From NCBI GenBank assembly GCA_937872515.1, contig CALMSX010000058.1, positions 1 through 54,311 of the forward strand: a stretch of DNA of 54,311 nucleotides, written 5' to 3'. Positions 8,882-17,777 of the stretch are shown here, in pieces. Each line of letters begins with the position of its first letter. The first letter of the stretch is position 1. The notes under the pieces were generated by a model. That model worked only from the letters and a program-made list of their open reading frames with translations, did not search any database and had not been told where the DNA came from. This stretch comes from an uncultured Bacteroidota bacterium (GTDB taxonomy: Bacteria > Bacteroidota > Bacteroidia > Chitinophagales > Saprospiraceae). The translations under genes were made by a program, and so were the position numbers.

Positions 8882-10308
8882 TTGGCTTTGAAATAATAAA
8901 TGGATATAATGGCCATTGAAAGAAAAAAGAAGGGGCCAACCTTATCGGTTTCAATCATGTCATTGATCGTATTCAACAGCAAGATGATACAAAAACTCAA
9001 CATGGCTGCCATCACGGCTACCTTGTCTTCTGCTTTGGTGAGCTTGTGATAGGTGCGCTCTCCCAGCACCAGCACCGCAATGCAGAGGGAGATAAAAATC
9101 AGAAAGCCTACCATTCCCTGTTCAATAAAGATGAGTAAGAAGTAGTTGTGCACCGTTGATTTTTCCGGGTTGTCGCTCACATAGGTTTGAAAGCTGGTAA
9201 CCGTATACGCCTCATAAGTAGAATAAAAAGTGCCTGGACCAAATCCCATCATAGGCTTGTCTTTTACCATCTGAATACCGGCCACCCATCGGTAAACCCT
9301 TTCCATGGTAGAAATGTCTTCCATGTTGTAGGTAGCTGTAATCAGCTTGTCAAAGCGCTGGTGGGTAATGGTTCTTTCAAATACCGGATTGTACCTCAAA
9401 TAATTGTTGTTGTACAAGAGGAAGGAAACCCCAACAGCAGCAATCATCATGGTGGCTGCCAAAGCAGGAACCATGAATCTTTTTTTAATGATATAATAGA
9501 TTACAATCGAAAGAACCATAGAGAGGATGGCGGCGCGGGTATAAGAAAAATATACACCTGCTGCATACAAAACCATCAAAAAGCCATAAAGCCATTTGTC
9601 ATTGGATGATTTTGCCCAGATAAACATGGCCCATAAGTAGGGCAAAAAGATGACAATAATACATGCATAATTGACATGGTTTCTAAAGATGGGCATCACG
9701 GCATCGTTGACCTCATCAAAGGCAAACCCATTCATTGACTGTCTTACCAGCACGATCGAAATGGAGATGGCCAGCATAAAAATTCCAAATTTCAACATCC
9801 GTACCAGGTCTGATTTTTGTTTCAGGATGTGAATGCTCAAAAAATAAAAAGGTATGATGTACCATAGCTTGGCCAAAAAAATCTTGCCTGATAAAACAAA
9901 ATATTCTGAATTCAGGGTAGTGATAAAAATCCACATCAAATGCACCAGCAACAGCCCGGAAATCGGGTTGATGTACCTCGAAAGGTTGCTGTGAAAAGCC
10001 TTGGCACAAAACAAGAGCAGGCTGATGCCAAACAACAACATCATGATGGGTTCTGATGGCAGATCTGTTCCCAATGAAGGGGTGAAATTGTATTCGATAG
10101 AAAAGGGAACCAGGGCAAAAAAGAGATAATACAAGTTGCGGTAGTCATTGATCACCCACACCACCAGGGGTGTGATCAGGGGAACCAGGGCTGGTAGGAT
10201 GTTGTCCATCCAAAATGCCAGCAACATAAATACCAGTACAAAAGCCATCCATGCCACAAAGGCTATGGTTGACGTATAATCAAATGGTTTTGTACCGGCT
10301 ATTCTCAT
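8860..10308 (-). CDS. O-antigen ligase / Wzy_C-family membrane protein
   Basis: A 482-residue protein with about ten to twelve hydrophobic helices and one large periplasmic loop (roughly residues 300-385). That loop contains MGFGPGTFYSTYEAY and later VHNYFLLIFIEQGMVGF, the H-N-x2-L pattern of Wzy_C/WaaL proteins. Such proteins join or polymerise lipid-linked glycans on the periplasmic face of the inner membrane. The upstream wzz-like gene overlaps it by four bases, so the pair probably makes an exopolysaccharide or a ligated surface glycan. Ligase and polymerase cannot be told apart from sequence. Confidence 0.85.
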   Translation of the reverse strand: MRIAGTKPFDYTSTIAFVAWMAFVLVFMLLAFWMDNILPALVPLITPLVVWVINDYRNLYYLFFALVPFSIEYNFTPSLGTDLPSEPIMMLLFGISLLLFCAKAFHSNLSRYINPISGLLLVHLMWIFITTLNSEYFVLSGKIFLAKLWYIIPFYFLSIHILKQKSDLVRMLKFGIFMLAISISIVLVRQSMNGFAFDEVNDAVMPIFRNHVNYACIIVIFLPYLWAMFIWAKSSNDKWLYGFLMVLYAAGVYFSYTRAAILSMVLSIVIYYIIKKRFMVPALAATMMIAAVGVSFLLYNNNYLRYNPVFERTITHQRFDKLITATYNMEDISTMERVYRWVAGIQMVKDKPMMGFGPGTFYSTYEAYTVTSFQTYVSDNPEKSTVHNYFLLIFIEQGMVGFLIFISLCIAVLVLGERTYHKLTKAEDKVAVMAAMLSFCIILLLNTINDMIETDKVGPFFFLSMAIISIYYFKANQTLGKE

Positions 10309-11381
10309 GCCATGCGTTGCCTGTAAGAATGGATCATCAATACCCCTGTAACCGATGCCACAAAGGCAATCAGCATAGACAAAAGTACAATGATCGAGCG
10401 TTTGGGCCTGCTCTTTCTTTCAGGTACGCGAGCCTCATCCACCAGGTGAATTGAGGTAAAGGGGCTATTGTAAGAGGCCATAAGCAGCCTTTCTTTTTCC
10501 ATAATGATAGAGGCCTGATCCGATGCTCTGCTATATGCCTGCTCTGCTGATTTTAGCAAAGAAATCTTGCTGTTAAACTCATTGACCTTTGCCTGAAGAG
10601 CAGATGCCTTGCTGGCAAACCCCGATTCAAATGCCCTGTATTTGATGGTACTGTCTTTTTTTGATTCGTACTTGCTAAAATACTGGGCACGCGATCCTGC
10701 CTCCGCCTTGTTGGCCTGGGCTTGAATCAGCTCATCAGAGTAAGCCCGCTGCTGGTAGGAAGCTTCTATCAAATTATAGCCTGATTTGAGCCTGCGTATG
10801 CTGTCTTCCAGGATGGCCATGGTTGCCAGCTGCTCCTTTACATTGAGACGGTAACTTTCAAGCGACTTGGCTTGGGCATCTTTTACAAATCTTTGAGCCT
10901 TTAGCTCTGTATGGTTTCTTGCTTCGTTGGCTATGGCGGCTGCCATAGCAGGGTCTTTGTCTTCAACGGCTAACACCAGGGCTCCATATTTAGATTTAGT
11001 GGCTTTAAAATTGGCCTTAAAAGCTTCTTTCATCTTAAACTTACCCTCATTGGATGTAGAGTCCTGTTTGTAATGTTTATAAAGGTCAAACTTGGCTATC
11101 AGGTACTCAACCATTCGCTCTGAGGTAACTATTGAAAATAATCGGTCCAAATCATCAGAGCCCCCATACATGTAGGTGGGTGAACTGTTGTATCCCAGTT
11201 GTGTGGGGTCCGCCAGATTGGGATTGGCCGGGTAAAAGACCGTCTCTGCCTTGTAATAGTTGGGTTGAAGTAGGCTAAGTCCCGCCATTAGAATTCCCAC
11301 TATCCCTACAGTTAGTAGGATGGTTCCTTTTTTGGAAAGCAGTACTTTAAAGATGGAAATCAGAGAATAATCGTTGGTCAT
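10305..11381 (-). CDS. Wzz-like polysaccharide chain-length / export protein
   Basis: The protein (358 residues from ATG at 11381) has one transmembrane helix near 20-40 (GTILLTVGIVGILMAGLSLL), a long periplasmic region rich in coiled coil (about 120-300) and a second helix near the end (SIIVLLSMLIAFVASVTGVLMI), preceded by a PERKSRPKRS motif. This is the Wzz/GNVR polysaccharide co-polymerase layout. It has no kinase domain. A further ATG at 11444 would add 21 polar residues before the membrane segment and is less likely. It overlaps the ligase-like gene by four bases. Confidence 0.85.
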   Translation of the reverse strand: MTNDYSLISIFKVLLSKKGTILLTVGIVGILMAGLSLLQPNYYKAETVFYPANPNLADPTQLGYNSSPTYMYGGSDDLDRLFSIVTSERMVEYLIAKFDLYKHYKQDSTSNEGKFKMKEAFKANFKATKSKYGALVLAVEDKDPAMAAAIANEARNHTELKAQRFVKDAQAKSLESYRLNVKEQLATMAILEDSIRRLKSGYNLIEASYQQRAYSDELIQAQANKAEAGSRAQYFSKYESKKDSTIKYRAFESGFASKASALQAKVNEFNSKISLLKSAEQAYSRASDQASIIMEKERLLMASYNSPFTSIHLVDEARVPERKSRPKRSIIVLLSMLIAFVASVTGVLMIHSYRQRMA

Positions 11382-11708
11382 GTGTCTGTCTTGCAAGGTA
11401 ATTTCAGCGCGCAAATCTACATTTTTTGCCCCATTATAACGCAAAGCCAGCCTTTTAAGTGAGTTGGAGATCTAAAAAATAACTTTTGCCATAAGCATTT
11501 AGAAAATAATGAAGTTAATTGGATTTCAGGCGACTGTTTTTACTAAAAAAGAGGTAAAAACATCACTATTCTTAGGTATTGCGGCAATTCCATTAAAAAA
11601 TATTCAATAATTCTGCATTATTTAATGACCATGTTTGAATAATATTTACTAAAAACAAAATAATAATGTATTTTATCTAAAATATTCTAATTTTTATTAG
11701 ATTTATTA
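11382..11708. other. AT-rich intergenic stretch upstream of the RNA gene
   Basis: There is no credible reading frame. The stretch is very AT-rich and holds one clean inverted repeat, GTTTTTAC at 11536-11543 with GTAAAAAC at 11554-11561 (10-base loop). It presumably also carries the leftward promoter of the wzz-like gene, which I could not place. Confidence 0.5.
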
Positions 11709-11738
11709 TTGTATTTTGATGAAATAGCTATATATTTG
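11709..11738 (+). promoter_or_regulatory. Promoter of the tRNA-like RNA
   Basis: TTG at 11709-11711, a 19-base spacer, and TATATTTG at 11731-11738 form a textbook Bacteroidota sigma-A promoter. Transcription would start near 11745, about 30 bases before the tRNA-like 5' end. No protein-coding gene follows on this strand before the terminator. Confidence 0.7.
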
Positions 11739-11776
11739 CATCATAATGATCGATAAAGTTGGATCTTTCTTTACAA

Positions 11777-11933
11777 TGTGAGGTGTTGAAATTGGCAGAC
11801 ATGCCCTCCTGTCTCGGGGGTGGGGATCATATGACAAACGGAGTGTAATTTGGGTTGACCACTAATCCTTAATTTATTGAGGTTTTGCACTTTGGCTAAG
11901 TACCCTGTGGAGGTTCGAATCCTTCTCTCACAG
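11777..11933 (+). ncRNA. tRNA(Leu)-like RNA with an 88-nt variable region
   Basis: The ends fold like a class II tRNA. The acceptor stem is TGTGAGG/TCTCACA, and the 5' half has U8, G9 and a Leu-type D-loop AAATTGGCAGA. The anticodon stem is CCCTC/GGGGG around the loop CTGTCTC (U33 kept, anticodon position GTC). The T-arm is GGAGG-TTCGAAT-CCTTC. The discriminator base is G and CCA is not encoded. Between anticodon and T arms lie 88 nt (11821-11908) instead of the usual 15-20. They hold a GGGG/CCCT closing pair, a 10-bp helix (11839-11848 with 11885-11894) and a 5-bp hairpin (11852-11856 with 11864-11868). Oddities are U37, a T-T mismatch at the end of the D-stem, and total length of 157 nt. 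It may be a divergent tRNA, a tRNA mimic or a decaying gene. Confidence 0.6.
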
Positions 11934-11937
11934 CTTT

Positions 11938-11975
11938 AAAGGCCTTCGGTTTTCCGGGGGCCTTTTTTATTTTTT
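11938..11975 (+). terminator. Strong terminator of the tRNA-like RNA
   Basis: A 12-bp stem (11938-11949 with 11954-11965, two G-T pairs), a TTTT loop and a downstream TTTATTTTTT tract form a strong intrinsic terminator five bases after the tRNA-like 3' end. The minus-strand M23 gene stops inside it (11967-11969), so it may also limit leftward transcripts. Confidence 0.88.
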
Positions 11976-13661
11976 AGTAAAGGTTGCCGTCCATCTCGAT
12001 AAATTATCGAACTGATCTTTGGCTTCGATAACCAGATCGTGAACTCCCTGAGATAGTTGGCCAATTGGCACAGTCAGGGTTTCTGAAAGGGATCTGAAGT
12101 CGCACGGCATCCATTGCTCATCGATCCATACATGGTAGGTAAATGCCTGCGCCCCGTTTGAGGTCTGTATATTATCTCTAATCCTGAATCTGAATTGCTG
12201 GCCCTTAGGGTTTCCTGAAAAAGAAAGTGGAATGATATCCGGTGCTTTTTCGTCAATCACAAAGCCATACTTCCCAAAGTCGGTAGTGGTTGTCACCAGG
12301 CTGTCGCCTTTTAGGGTTTGTCCATAATCTGTTGGCCTTCCTCTTCCGTTTAATCGGGCAAAACATAGCTTGTTCTTTTTGGACAGATACATTTCTGGTA
12401 TGCGTACACTTAGCCGAATACCATCCAATATAGGTTCCTGTGAATCGCCGATGCTGTATTCTGTGGCTATGCTGTCGGCACTACTGGTCACTTCAAAAGG
12501 AATGTCTCTTGCCAGGCTTTGGGGCATAAATCCCACTTCCAGGTCTTTGTGTCTGAATTGCTGGAATTGACCATGCCTAATGTTGGTGGTCCTGGATGGA
12601 GGCGCTTCAAAGCTGGCTGCTCTTTTGATTTGAAAACGATACTTGCTTTCATTTCCGTTGAAATCGCTCACCCTGAGCTCTACCCTGCGCCAGCTGTCTT
12701 TGTACAAATTGATCAGGCCTCTTTGTTTATCGTTTTGGACCATGGTCAGCTGGTTGCCAGGCATCCTGTAACAAAGCACTTCTGTGCTGTAATTTTTGCG
12801 GGCAACTTCAAAGCGGGTATGGGCATCGATCAGGTGGGTTTCCTTTAATAAAAACTGACCATATTCAACCTGGTAATACAAGGTGTCATCCACCCACATT
12901 TCTAATTTGTAAATACCATGCTTGTTGTGACTTTCATTCATAAAATCGTGGGCTGCAATGGCAATTCCCGCCCTCCAGGCAGGTACTTCCAGGGAAATCT
13001 CCTTCATTACCTTCTTTTTGCGGCCGGTAAAAGGAATTTTATAATCGTACACTTTATGGAAATCAGGTCTTAAACCTGTGATCCTCACCGAGGTGATTAC
13101 CGGTGGGGTTTTATCATAAGCGGTGATACCAAATAAAAAGGGATTGATGGCCTTATCGGTTGTGGTCTCCCTGATTTCAAAATGCAAATGAGGTCCATAG
13201 GATATGCCCGTATTGCCCAAAAAAGCCATGTGCTGACCTTTCTCTACTTCAAACATGCCTTGCTCCGGTAAGATATCTACCTCATAAGACTGCATTTCTA
13301 CCTGCTTCTTTTTGATAAATTCTTCGAGTTCCGGTTGGTAGCCATCCAGGTGGGCATAAACGGTGGTATAACCATTGGCATGGTTGACATAAATGGATTT
13401 TCCATACCCTGCACGTTGTATTCTGATCCTAGAAATGTAGCCTGATTCTGCAGCAAAAATGCTGTCTCCCGACCTGCCCTGACTGCTTTTAATGTCTAGT
13501 CCGGCGTGAAAATGGCGACCCCTCAACTCCCCAAAACTGCCCGCCAGTCTTACCTTGTACTTCACCGGACTGATGAAGTTGGTTTCTTTGATAGGGGTGG
13601 CAGTATAGGTTGAATGCATCCCTACAAACCACAAGAAACACATTAAAACAAATTTCCTCAT
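11967..13661 (-). CDS. Exported M23-family metallopeptidase
   Basis: A signal peptide of about 20 residues precedes a LytM/M23 domain: RHFHAGLDI gives zinc ligands His52 and Asp56, AHLDG gives His104, and GPHLHFE gives His158 and His160. All ligands are present, so it is probably an active peptidoglycan DD-endopeptidase in the periplasm. The other 380 or so residues are beta-rich with no motif I recognise and may bind a partner. The ATG overlaps the end of meaB by four bases. M23 genes in Bacteroidota often carry long C-terminal extensions like this. Confidence 0.9.
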   Translation of the reverse strand: MRKFVLMCFLWFVGMHSTYTATPIKETNFISPVKYKVRLAGSFGELRGRHFHAGLDIKSSQGRSGDSIFAAESGYISRIRIQRAGYGKSIYVNHANGYTTVYAHLDGYQPELEEFIKKKQVEMQSYEVDILPEQGMFEVEKGQHMAFLGNTGISYGPHLHFEIRETTTDKAINPFLFGITAYDKTPPVITSVRITGLRPDFHKVYDYKIPFTGRKKKVMKEISLEVPAWRAGIAIAAHDFMNESHNKHGIYKLEMWVDDTLYYQVEYGQFLLKETHLIDAHTRFEVARKNYSTEVLCYRMPGNQLTMVQNDKQRGLINLYKDSWRRVELRVSDFNGNESKYRFQIKRAASFEAPPSRTTNIRHGQFQQFRHKDLEVGFMPQSLARDIPFEVTSSADSIATEYSIGDSQEPILDGIRLSVRIPEMYLSKKNKLCFARLNGRGRPTDYGQTLKGDSLVTTTTDFGKYGFVIDEKAPDIIPLSFSGNPKGQQFRFRIRDNIQTSNGAQAFTYHVWIDEQWMPCDFRSLSETLTVPIGQLSQGVHDLVIEAKDQFDNLSRWTATFTKK

Positions 13662-14695
13662 GGTGTCGTTTTTTTGATGTCTCTCAGGGCTGCATTAAGC
13701 GCCTCAAAACCGGAAGTGGATCCTGTGATTAAATGTTGTCTCGCCTCATTGATGGCATGGGTAATCTGGGTATTGGCCAAAAGCCATTCCAGGGCCCGTT
13801 CTCTGATCATTTGGTCAAACCAGAATAAGTCTTGTCTTTGTCTGAGTTGATTAAGGGTCTGGTGATTTTCTACATGATCAAAAAAACGCTGCACCTGCTT
13901 GTATATTTCTTCAAAACCCATTTTTTCGATGGAAGAAGCCCTGATCACGCCGGGTCGATAGCCTTCGATACGCGGCTGAAATAATTGCAACACCGAAGCA
14001 TAAGACCTGGCGGTAGCCATTGCTGAGTCTTTTTGTTCGCCATCCGATTTATTGACAATGATGAGATCGGTGGTTTCCAAAACGCCTCTTTTAATGCCTT
14101 GCACATCATCGCCTGCACCAGGCTGCAACAACAGCAACGACATATCGGTGATCTGCGCCGCAAAAGCTTCGGATTGACCCACCCCTACAGTTTCTACCAA
14201 GACCCATTCATAGCCGGCCGACTCACACAAAAAGATAGCCTCTTTGGTGCCGGTATTTACGCCACCCAACATATTGCCCGAACTAGAGGGTCGTATATAA
14301 GCCAATGGATCGGCACTCAAACTTTGCATGCGGGTCTTGTCTCCCATGATGCTGCCCTGACTCAGCTGTGAGCTGGGATCGACTGCCAACACGGCCAGCT
14401 TGTGGCCCTTTGCTGTTAGAAATTTGCCAAAATGTTCGATAAAGGTGCTTTTGCCTGCACCGGGTGCACCGGTTATGGTAATTCTTTTTGACTTTGTGGT
14501 TTTGGCCTCCTGGGTTAACGCTACCAAGATCTCATAGGCCATGTCCCTCTTGGCTGCCTGTCCATTTTCTACCAAAGTAATGGCATAACTTAGCGCATGC
14601 GTCTCTCCTGCCAAAATACCTTTGACACACTGATCGGTGCTGAGCTGATCTCTGACCGCACGTTGGTATGCAGGATTAAAACCGGTTTGGGACAT
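13658..14695 (-). CDS. meaB: Methylmalonyl-CoA mutase-associated GTPase MeaB
   Basis: MeaB is the G-protein chaperone that loads and protects adenosylcobalamin in methylmalonyl-CoA mutase. Residues 76-84 form the Walker A loop GAPGAGKST. They are followed by AVDPSSQLSQGSIMGDKTRM (switch and base motifs), VETVGVGQSE (Walker B and switch II), and NKSDG for guanine recognition. The length of 345 matches the family. No mutase subunit is in this window. The gene overlaps a cell-wall peptidase gene by four bases, which is probably just tight packing. Confidence 0.94.
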   Translation of the reverse strand: MSQTGFNPAYQRAVRDQLSTDQCVKGILAGETHALSYAITLVENGQAAKRDMAYEILVALTQEAKTTKSKRITITGAPGAGKSTFIEHFGKFLTAKGHKLAVLAVDPSSQLSQGSIMGDKTRMQSLSADPLAYIRPSSSGNMLGGVNTGTKEAIFLCESAGYEWVLVETVGVGQSEAFAAQITDMSLLLLQPGAGDDVQGIKRGVLETTDLIIVNKSDGEQKDSAMATARSYASVLQLFQPRIEGYRPGVIRASSIEKMGFEEIYKQVQRFFDHVENHQTLNQLRQRQDLFWFDQMIRERALEWLLANTQITHAINEARQHLITGSTSGFEALNAALRDIKKTTP

Positions 14696-14843
14696 ATGTT
14701 TAATCAGTGTAAATCACAAAGATACATATAATGTATTTATTTCATGTGTTTTGTGTGATCAATTTTAACTGGATTTTTTTTCCTACCCAAAAAAGAATGG
14801 GCATTCTGTAATTTGTAATTGCTAACTTAGCTAAAAATTTAAT

Positions 14844-16589
14844 ATGGTGGTTGTAAGAAATGTTAAATATAGCTTGTTCTTATTAATTTTAGTGCTTGCC
14901 TATGGATGTAAAACAGATCCTGCTACTAGCGGTGATGCTGTTTTAGACATTCGTTTGCCCAAAGAACCCGAAAAACTCAATCCTGTATTTTTCCCCAACT
15001 CAATTGCCAGAGAAGTATGTCAGTACATTTTTCTGCCTCTTGCAGATTTTGATCCCCTGACCCTGGAGCTACAGCCTGTTCTGATCAAGACCGTACCGGA
15101 AGGACTTGTTGTTGCAGACGGTGCACATAAAGGAGGCTACAGATACGACTTTGAGATTTTGGACGAGGCCAAATGGGACGATGGCAAACCGGTTACCGGC
15201 GAAGATTATTTGTTTACATTAAAAGCAGCCATGCACCCGGGCACCACTGCCAGTGCCTTCAGAAGTATTGTGAGTAAGTTTTCAGAAGTAGTGGTTGACC
15301 CTTCTAACCCCAAAAAAGTAAGTGTTTTTTTTGATGAATACTTCATGTTGGCCAAAGAGGCCTGTTTGAATGTGGAAGTTTTGCCCAAACATATTTACGA
15401 CGCCAAAGGCATTTTGGATAAATACAAACTCAGCGATTTTTTGGTGGAAGCAGAGGCTGAAAAAAAAGTGGCAGCTGATAGCACGCTCATCTCCTTTGCA
15501 GCAGATATCAATGGCATAAAATTTACCAAAGACATTGTTGTGGGTTGTGGGCCCTATCAACTGGGAGAATGGAAGGCCGGTGAATACATTGTTATTGAAA
15601 AGAAAAATAACTTCTGGGCCAAGGACAAAAAAATCGTAGCTCTGCAACAGAATGCAGACAAAATTGTGTTTCACATCATTCCGGATGAAACAGCCGCCTA
15701 CACCCGACTCAAATCAGGGGAGTTAGATGTTTTGTCGGGTGTTAGTCCTTCCAACTTCAACCAACTTCAAAAAGATACTGCTACGGGTTTTAGTTTTCAT
15801 ACACCTCAATTGATGAAATACTACAACATTAGCATCAACCACAAAGATCCGGTAATGTCCTCTCAAAAAGTTCGTCAGGCCCTGGCCAGTTTAGTAGACG
15901 TGGATGGTTTTATAAAAAACTTTGAATTTGGCAATGCGGTCAGGACCGTTGGTCCTGTTAATCCTGCCAAAAGTTATTTCAACAAAGACATCAAACCCTA
16001 TTCTTTTAATATCGATGGGGCTAAAAAACTGTTGGCCGAAGATGGATGGAAGGATGCAGACAACAATGGCATCCTGGATAAAACGATAGGGGGTAAAAAG
16101 ACAGAGCTGGCAGTTTCACTTTTATACTCAGGTGATCTGGGAAAAAACATCAGCTTACAAATCCAGGCCGATGCTTTAAAAGCAGGAATGAAGGTAGACA
16201 TTGAATTCAAAGAATTTGCCCAGATAAGAAAAGAAAACCTGGAGACCGGTAAATATACGCTGGTACTGCAATCTTCGGTCCAGGATTTTGGCAATGAAGA
16301 TTTCAGCCTGCGCTTCCATTCTGCCAATGCTGAGGTGGGAGAAGGCAACTTCAGCTTTTATACTAATGCCAAGGCAGATGCCCTTATTGAGGCCATCAAT
16401 GAAGAAAAAGACAACGAAAAAAGAAAGGTTTTGTATAAAGAAATTCAACAACTTTTTCACGAAACCCTGCCTTATATTTTCCTTTATTCACCAACAGAAC
16501 GCATTGTGATCAGCAATAGGTGGAAGGGGTCTACCAATCAAAAGAGACCCGGCTATCAGGCCAATACCTTTGTACCGGCCAACCAATGA
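14844..16589 (+). CDS. Peptide-type ABC transporter substrate-binding lipoprotein
   Basis: The signal peptide ends in the lipobox LAYGC with acylated Cys22, so the protein is anchored in a membrane facing the periplasm. The body is an SBP_bac_5 protein (581 residues): KEPEKLNPVFF at the N-terminus, a GDDYLF-like EDYLFTLKAAMHPG block, VVGCGPYQLGEWKAGEYIVIEKKNNFW, and the C-terminal GEGNFSFYTNAKADALI region. It should deliver oligopeptides or a similar ligand to the permease that follows with a four-base overlap. An upstream -7 box is not clear. Confidence 0.9.
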   Translation: MVVVRNVKYSLFLLILVLAYGCKTDPATSGDAVLDIRLPKEPEKLNPVFFPNSIAREVCQYIFLPLADFDPLTLELQPVLIKTVPEGLVVADGAHKGGYRYDFEILDEAKWDDGKPVTGEDYLFTLKAAMHPGTTASAFRSIVSKFSEVVVDPSNPKKVSVFFDEYFMLAKEACLNVEVLPKHIYDAKGILDKYKLSDFLVEAEAEKKVAADSTLISFAADINGIKFTKDIVVGCGPYQLGEWKAGEYIVIEKKNNFWAKDKKIVALQQNADKIVFHIIPDETAAYTRLKSGELDVLSGVSPSNFNQLQKDTATGFSFHTPQLMKYYNISINHKDPVMSSQKVRQALASLVDVDGFIKNFEFGNAVRTVGPVNPAKSYFNKDIKPYSFNIDGAKKLLAEDGWKDADNNGILDKTIGGKKTELAVSLLYSGDLGKNISLQIQADALKAGMKVDIEFKEFAQIRKENLETGKYTLVLQSSVQDFGNEDFSLRFHSANAEVGEGNFSFYTNAKADALIEAINEEKDNEKRKVLYKEIQQLFHETLPYIFLYSPTERIVISNRWKGSTNQKRPGYQANTFVPANQ

Positions 16590-17776
16590 AATGGACCACA
16601 AAGACGCTTGTGAAACTGGCAGGCTGGATGTCTACCATCTTCCTGGGTAGTATTTTTATTTTTGTGATCAGCAAAAACGTAAAGGTTGACAAGGTTGAGA
16701 AATTGCTCGCCATCGAAGGCATAGAAGCAGAGTCTACATTGGATTATAAAGAGTTGTATCGGAAAAAATACATCGCTCTCAATGAGCACCTGCCTTTGTT
16801 TTATTTTGAAATCATTCCCTCACATCATTGTCCAAATAAAAGACAGTTCTCTGATTATGCCATCTACAGCTCTATCCGATTGGCTGAAAAAGAGGGTTAT
16901 GATTGCCACCATTTATCGGGTACAAAAGAGATGACAGATGTCCAAAATCTTCAAAAAGCATCCTTTCCCTGGCCGAAGCTGTATTGGTATGGCAGCCGCA
17001 ATCAATACCACACATATCTTTTATCAGTCCTTTCTGGCGATTGGGGGTCTTCTGTCAGAGACGGCAAAGCCGTTGGCTCCAAAATACAGAGAGCACTGGG
17101 ATGGACACTTTCTATTGTTCTGCTCAATTTTGTCATTGCCCTGGTATTCTCCATCCTGTTAGCCGTGTTTCTGTGGAAAAGAAACAACAGCCGCGTTGAC
17201 CATTTTATCCAGGCCCTGTTACACGCTTTGTATTCCATCCCAGGCTTTTGGTTAGCCACCCTGGTTTTAATCTTTTTTACGGGTCCCCAATATGGCATGC
17301 CTATCTTTTATACACCGTTGTATACACCGGGGCAGGATCAAAGCCTGGGCAGTGAAATCTGGCTGGCTTTAGGGAAAATTGCTCCTGTGGTTTTTTGCCT
17401 TACCCTTCAGGATATTGCTATGCTGACCCGATTGATCAGATCAAAAATAGCCGCTTCCTTTCAGGAACCCTTTATGGATGTCATCAAAACAAGAGGTATA
17501 ACTGAAAATGCCCTTATTCTCCGCCATTCTCTGCCAAACGCCCTGCTCCCTTTGATAACCTTGTTTTTTAATAGCCTTCCTGCGTCGATTGCAGGCAGCC
17601 TGATCTTTGAAGTTGTTTTTAATATTCCCGGCATGGGCAGACTGCTCAATGATTCTATCCAATCGGCAGACTGGCCGGTGGTCTATGGCATTACTCTTAT
17701 GTCATTGATCACCACAGTTGCCCTTTATGCTATGGGTGACAGCCTGTACAGGTGGGCAGATCCGAGGATAAAATAA
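16586..17776 (+). CDS. DppB/OppB-type ABC permease
   Basis: Translation from ATG at 16586 overlaps the upstream stop (ATGA), so the longer frame beginning at 16520 is rejected. The 396-residue protein has TM1 near residues 12-32, a soluble stretch of about 130 residues, then five helices. The EAA loop (ITENALILRHSLPNALLP) and the ending VYGITLMSLITTVALYAMGDSLYRWADPRIK are diagnostic for the DppB family. The soluble stretch between the first two helices is longer than usual. No DppC partner and no ATPase follow; the next gene converges after one base. Confidence 0.88.
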   Translation: MKWTTKTLVKLAGWMSTIFLGSIFIFVISKNVKVDKVEKLLAIEGIEAESTLDYKELYRKKYIALNEHLPLFYFEIIPSHHCPNKRQFSDYAIYSSIRLAEKEGYDCHHLSGTKEMTDVQNLQKASFPWPKLYWYGSRNQYHTYLLSVLSGDWGSSVRDGKAVGSKIQRALGWTLSIVLLNFVIALVFSILLAVFLWKRNNSRVDHFIQALLHALYSIPGFWLATLVLIFFTGPQYGMPIFYTPLYTPGQDQSLGSEIWLALGKIAPVVFCLTLQDIAMLTRLIRSKIAASFQEPFMDVIKTRGITENALILRHSLPNALLPLITLFFNSLPASIAGSLIFEVVFNIPGMGRLLNDSIQSADWPVVYGITLMSLITTVALYAMGDSLYRWADPRIK

Positions 17777-17777
17777 T

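Noticed and set aside
11777..11933. Group I intron, tmRNA or selenocysteine tRNA as explanation of the tRNA-like RNA
   Set aside because: The insert is 88 nt and lies in the variable arm, not the anticodon loop; no tag frame or pseudoknot set of tmRNA is present; the acceptor and T stems have normal 7 and 5 bp, not the 8+5 of tRNA(Sec).
16520..16585. N-terminal extension of the permease
   Set aside because: It lies within the end of the binding-protein gene in another frame; ATG 16586 gives the usual coupled start and a membrane helix close to the N-terminus.
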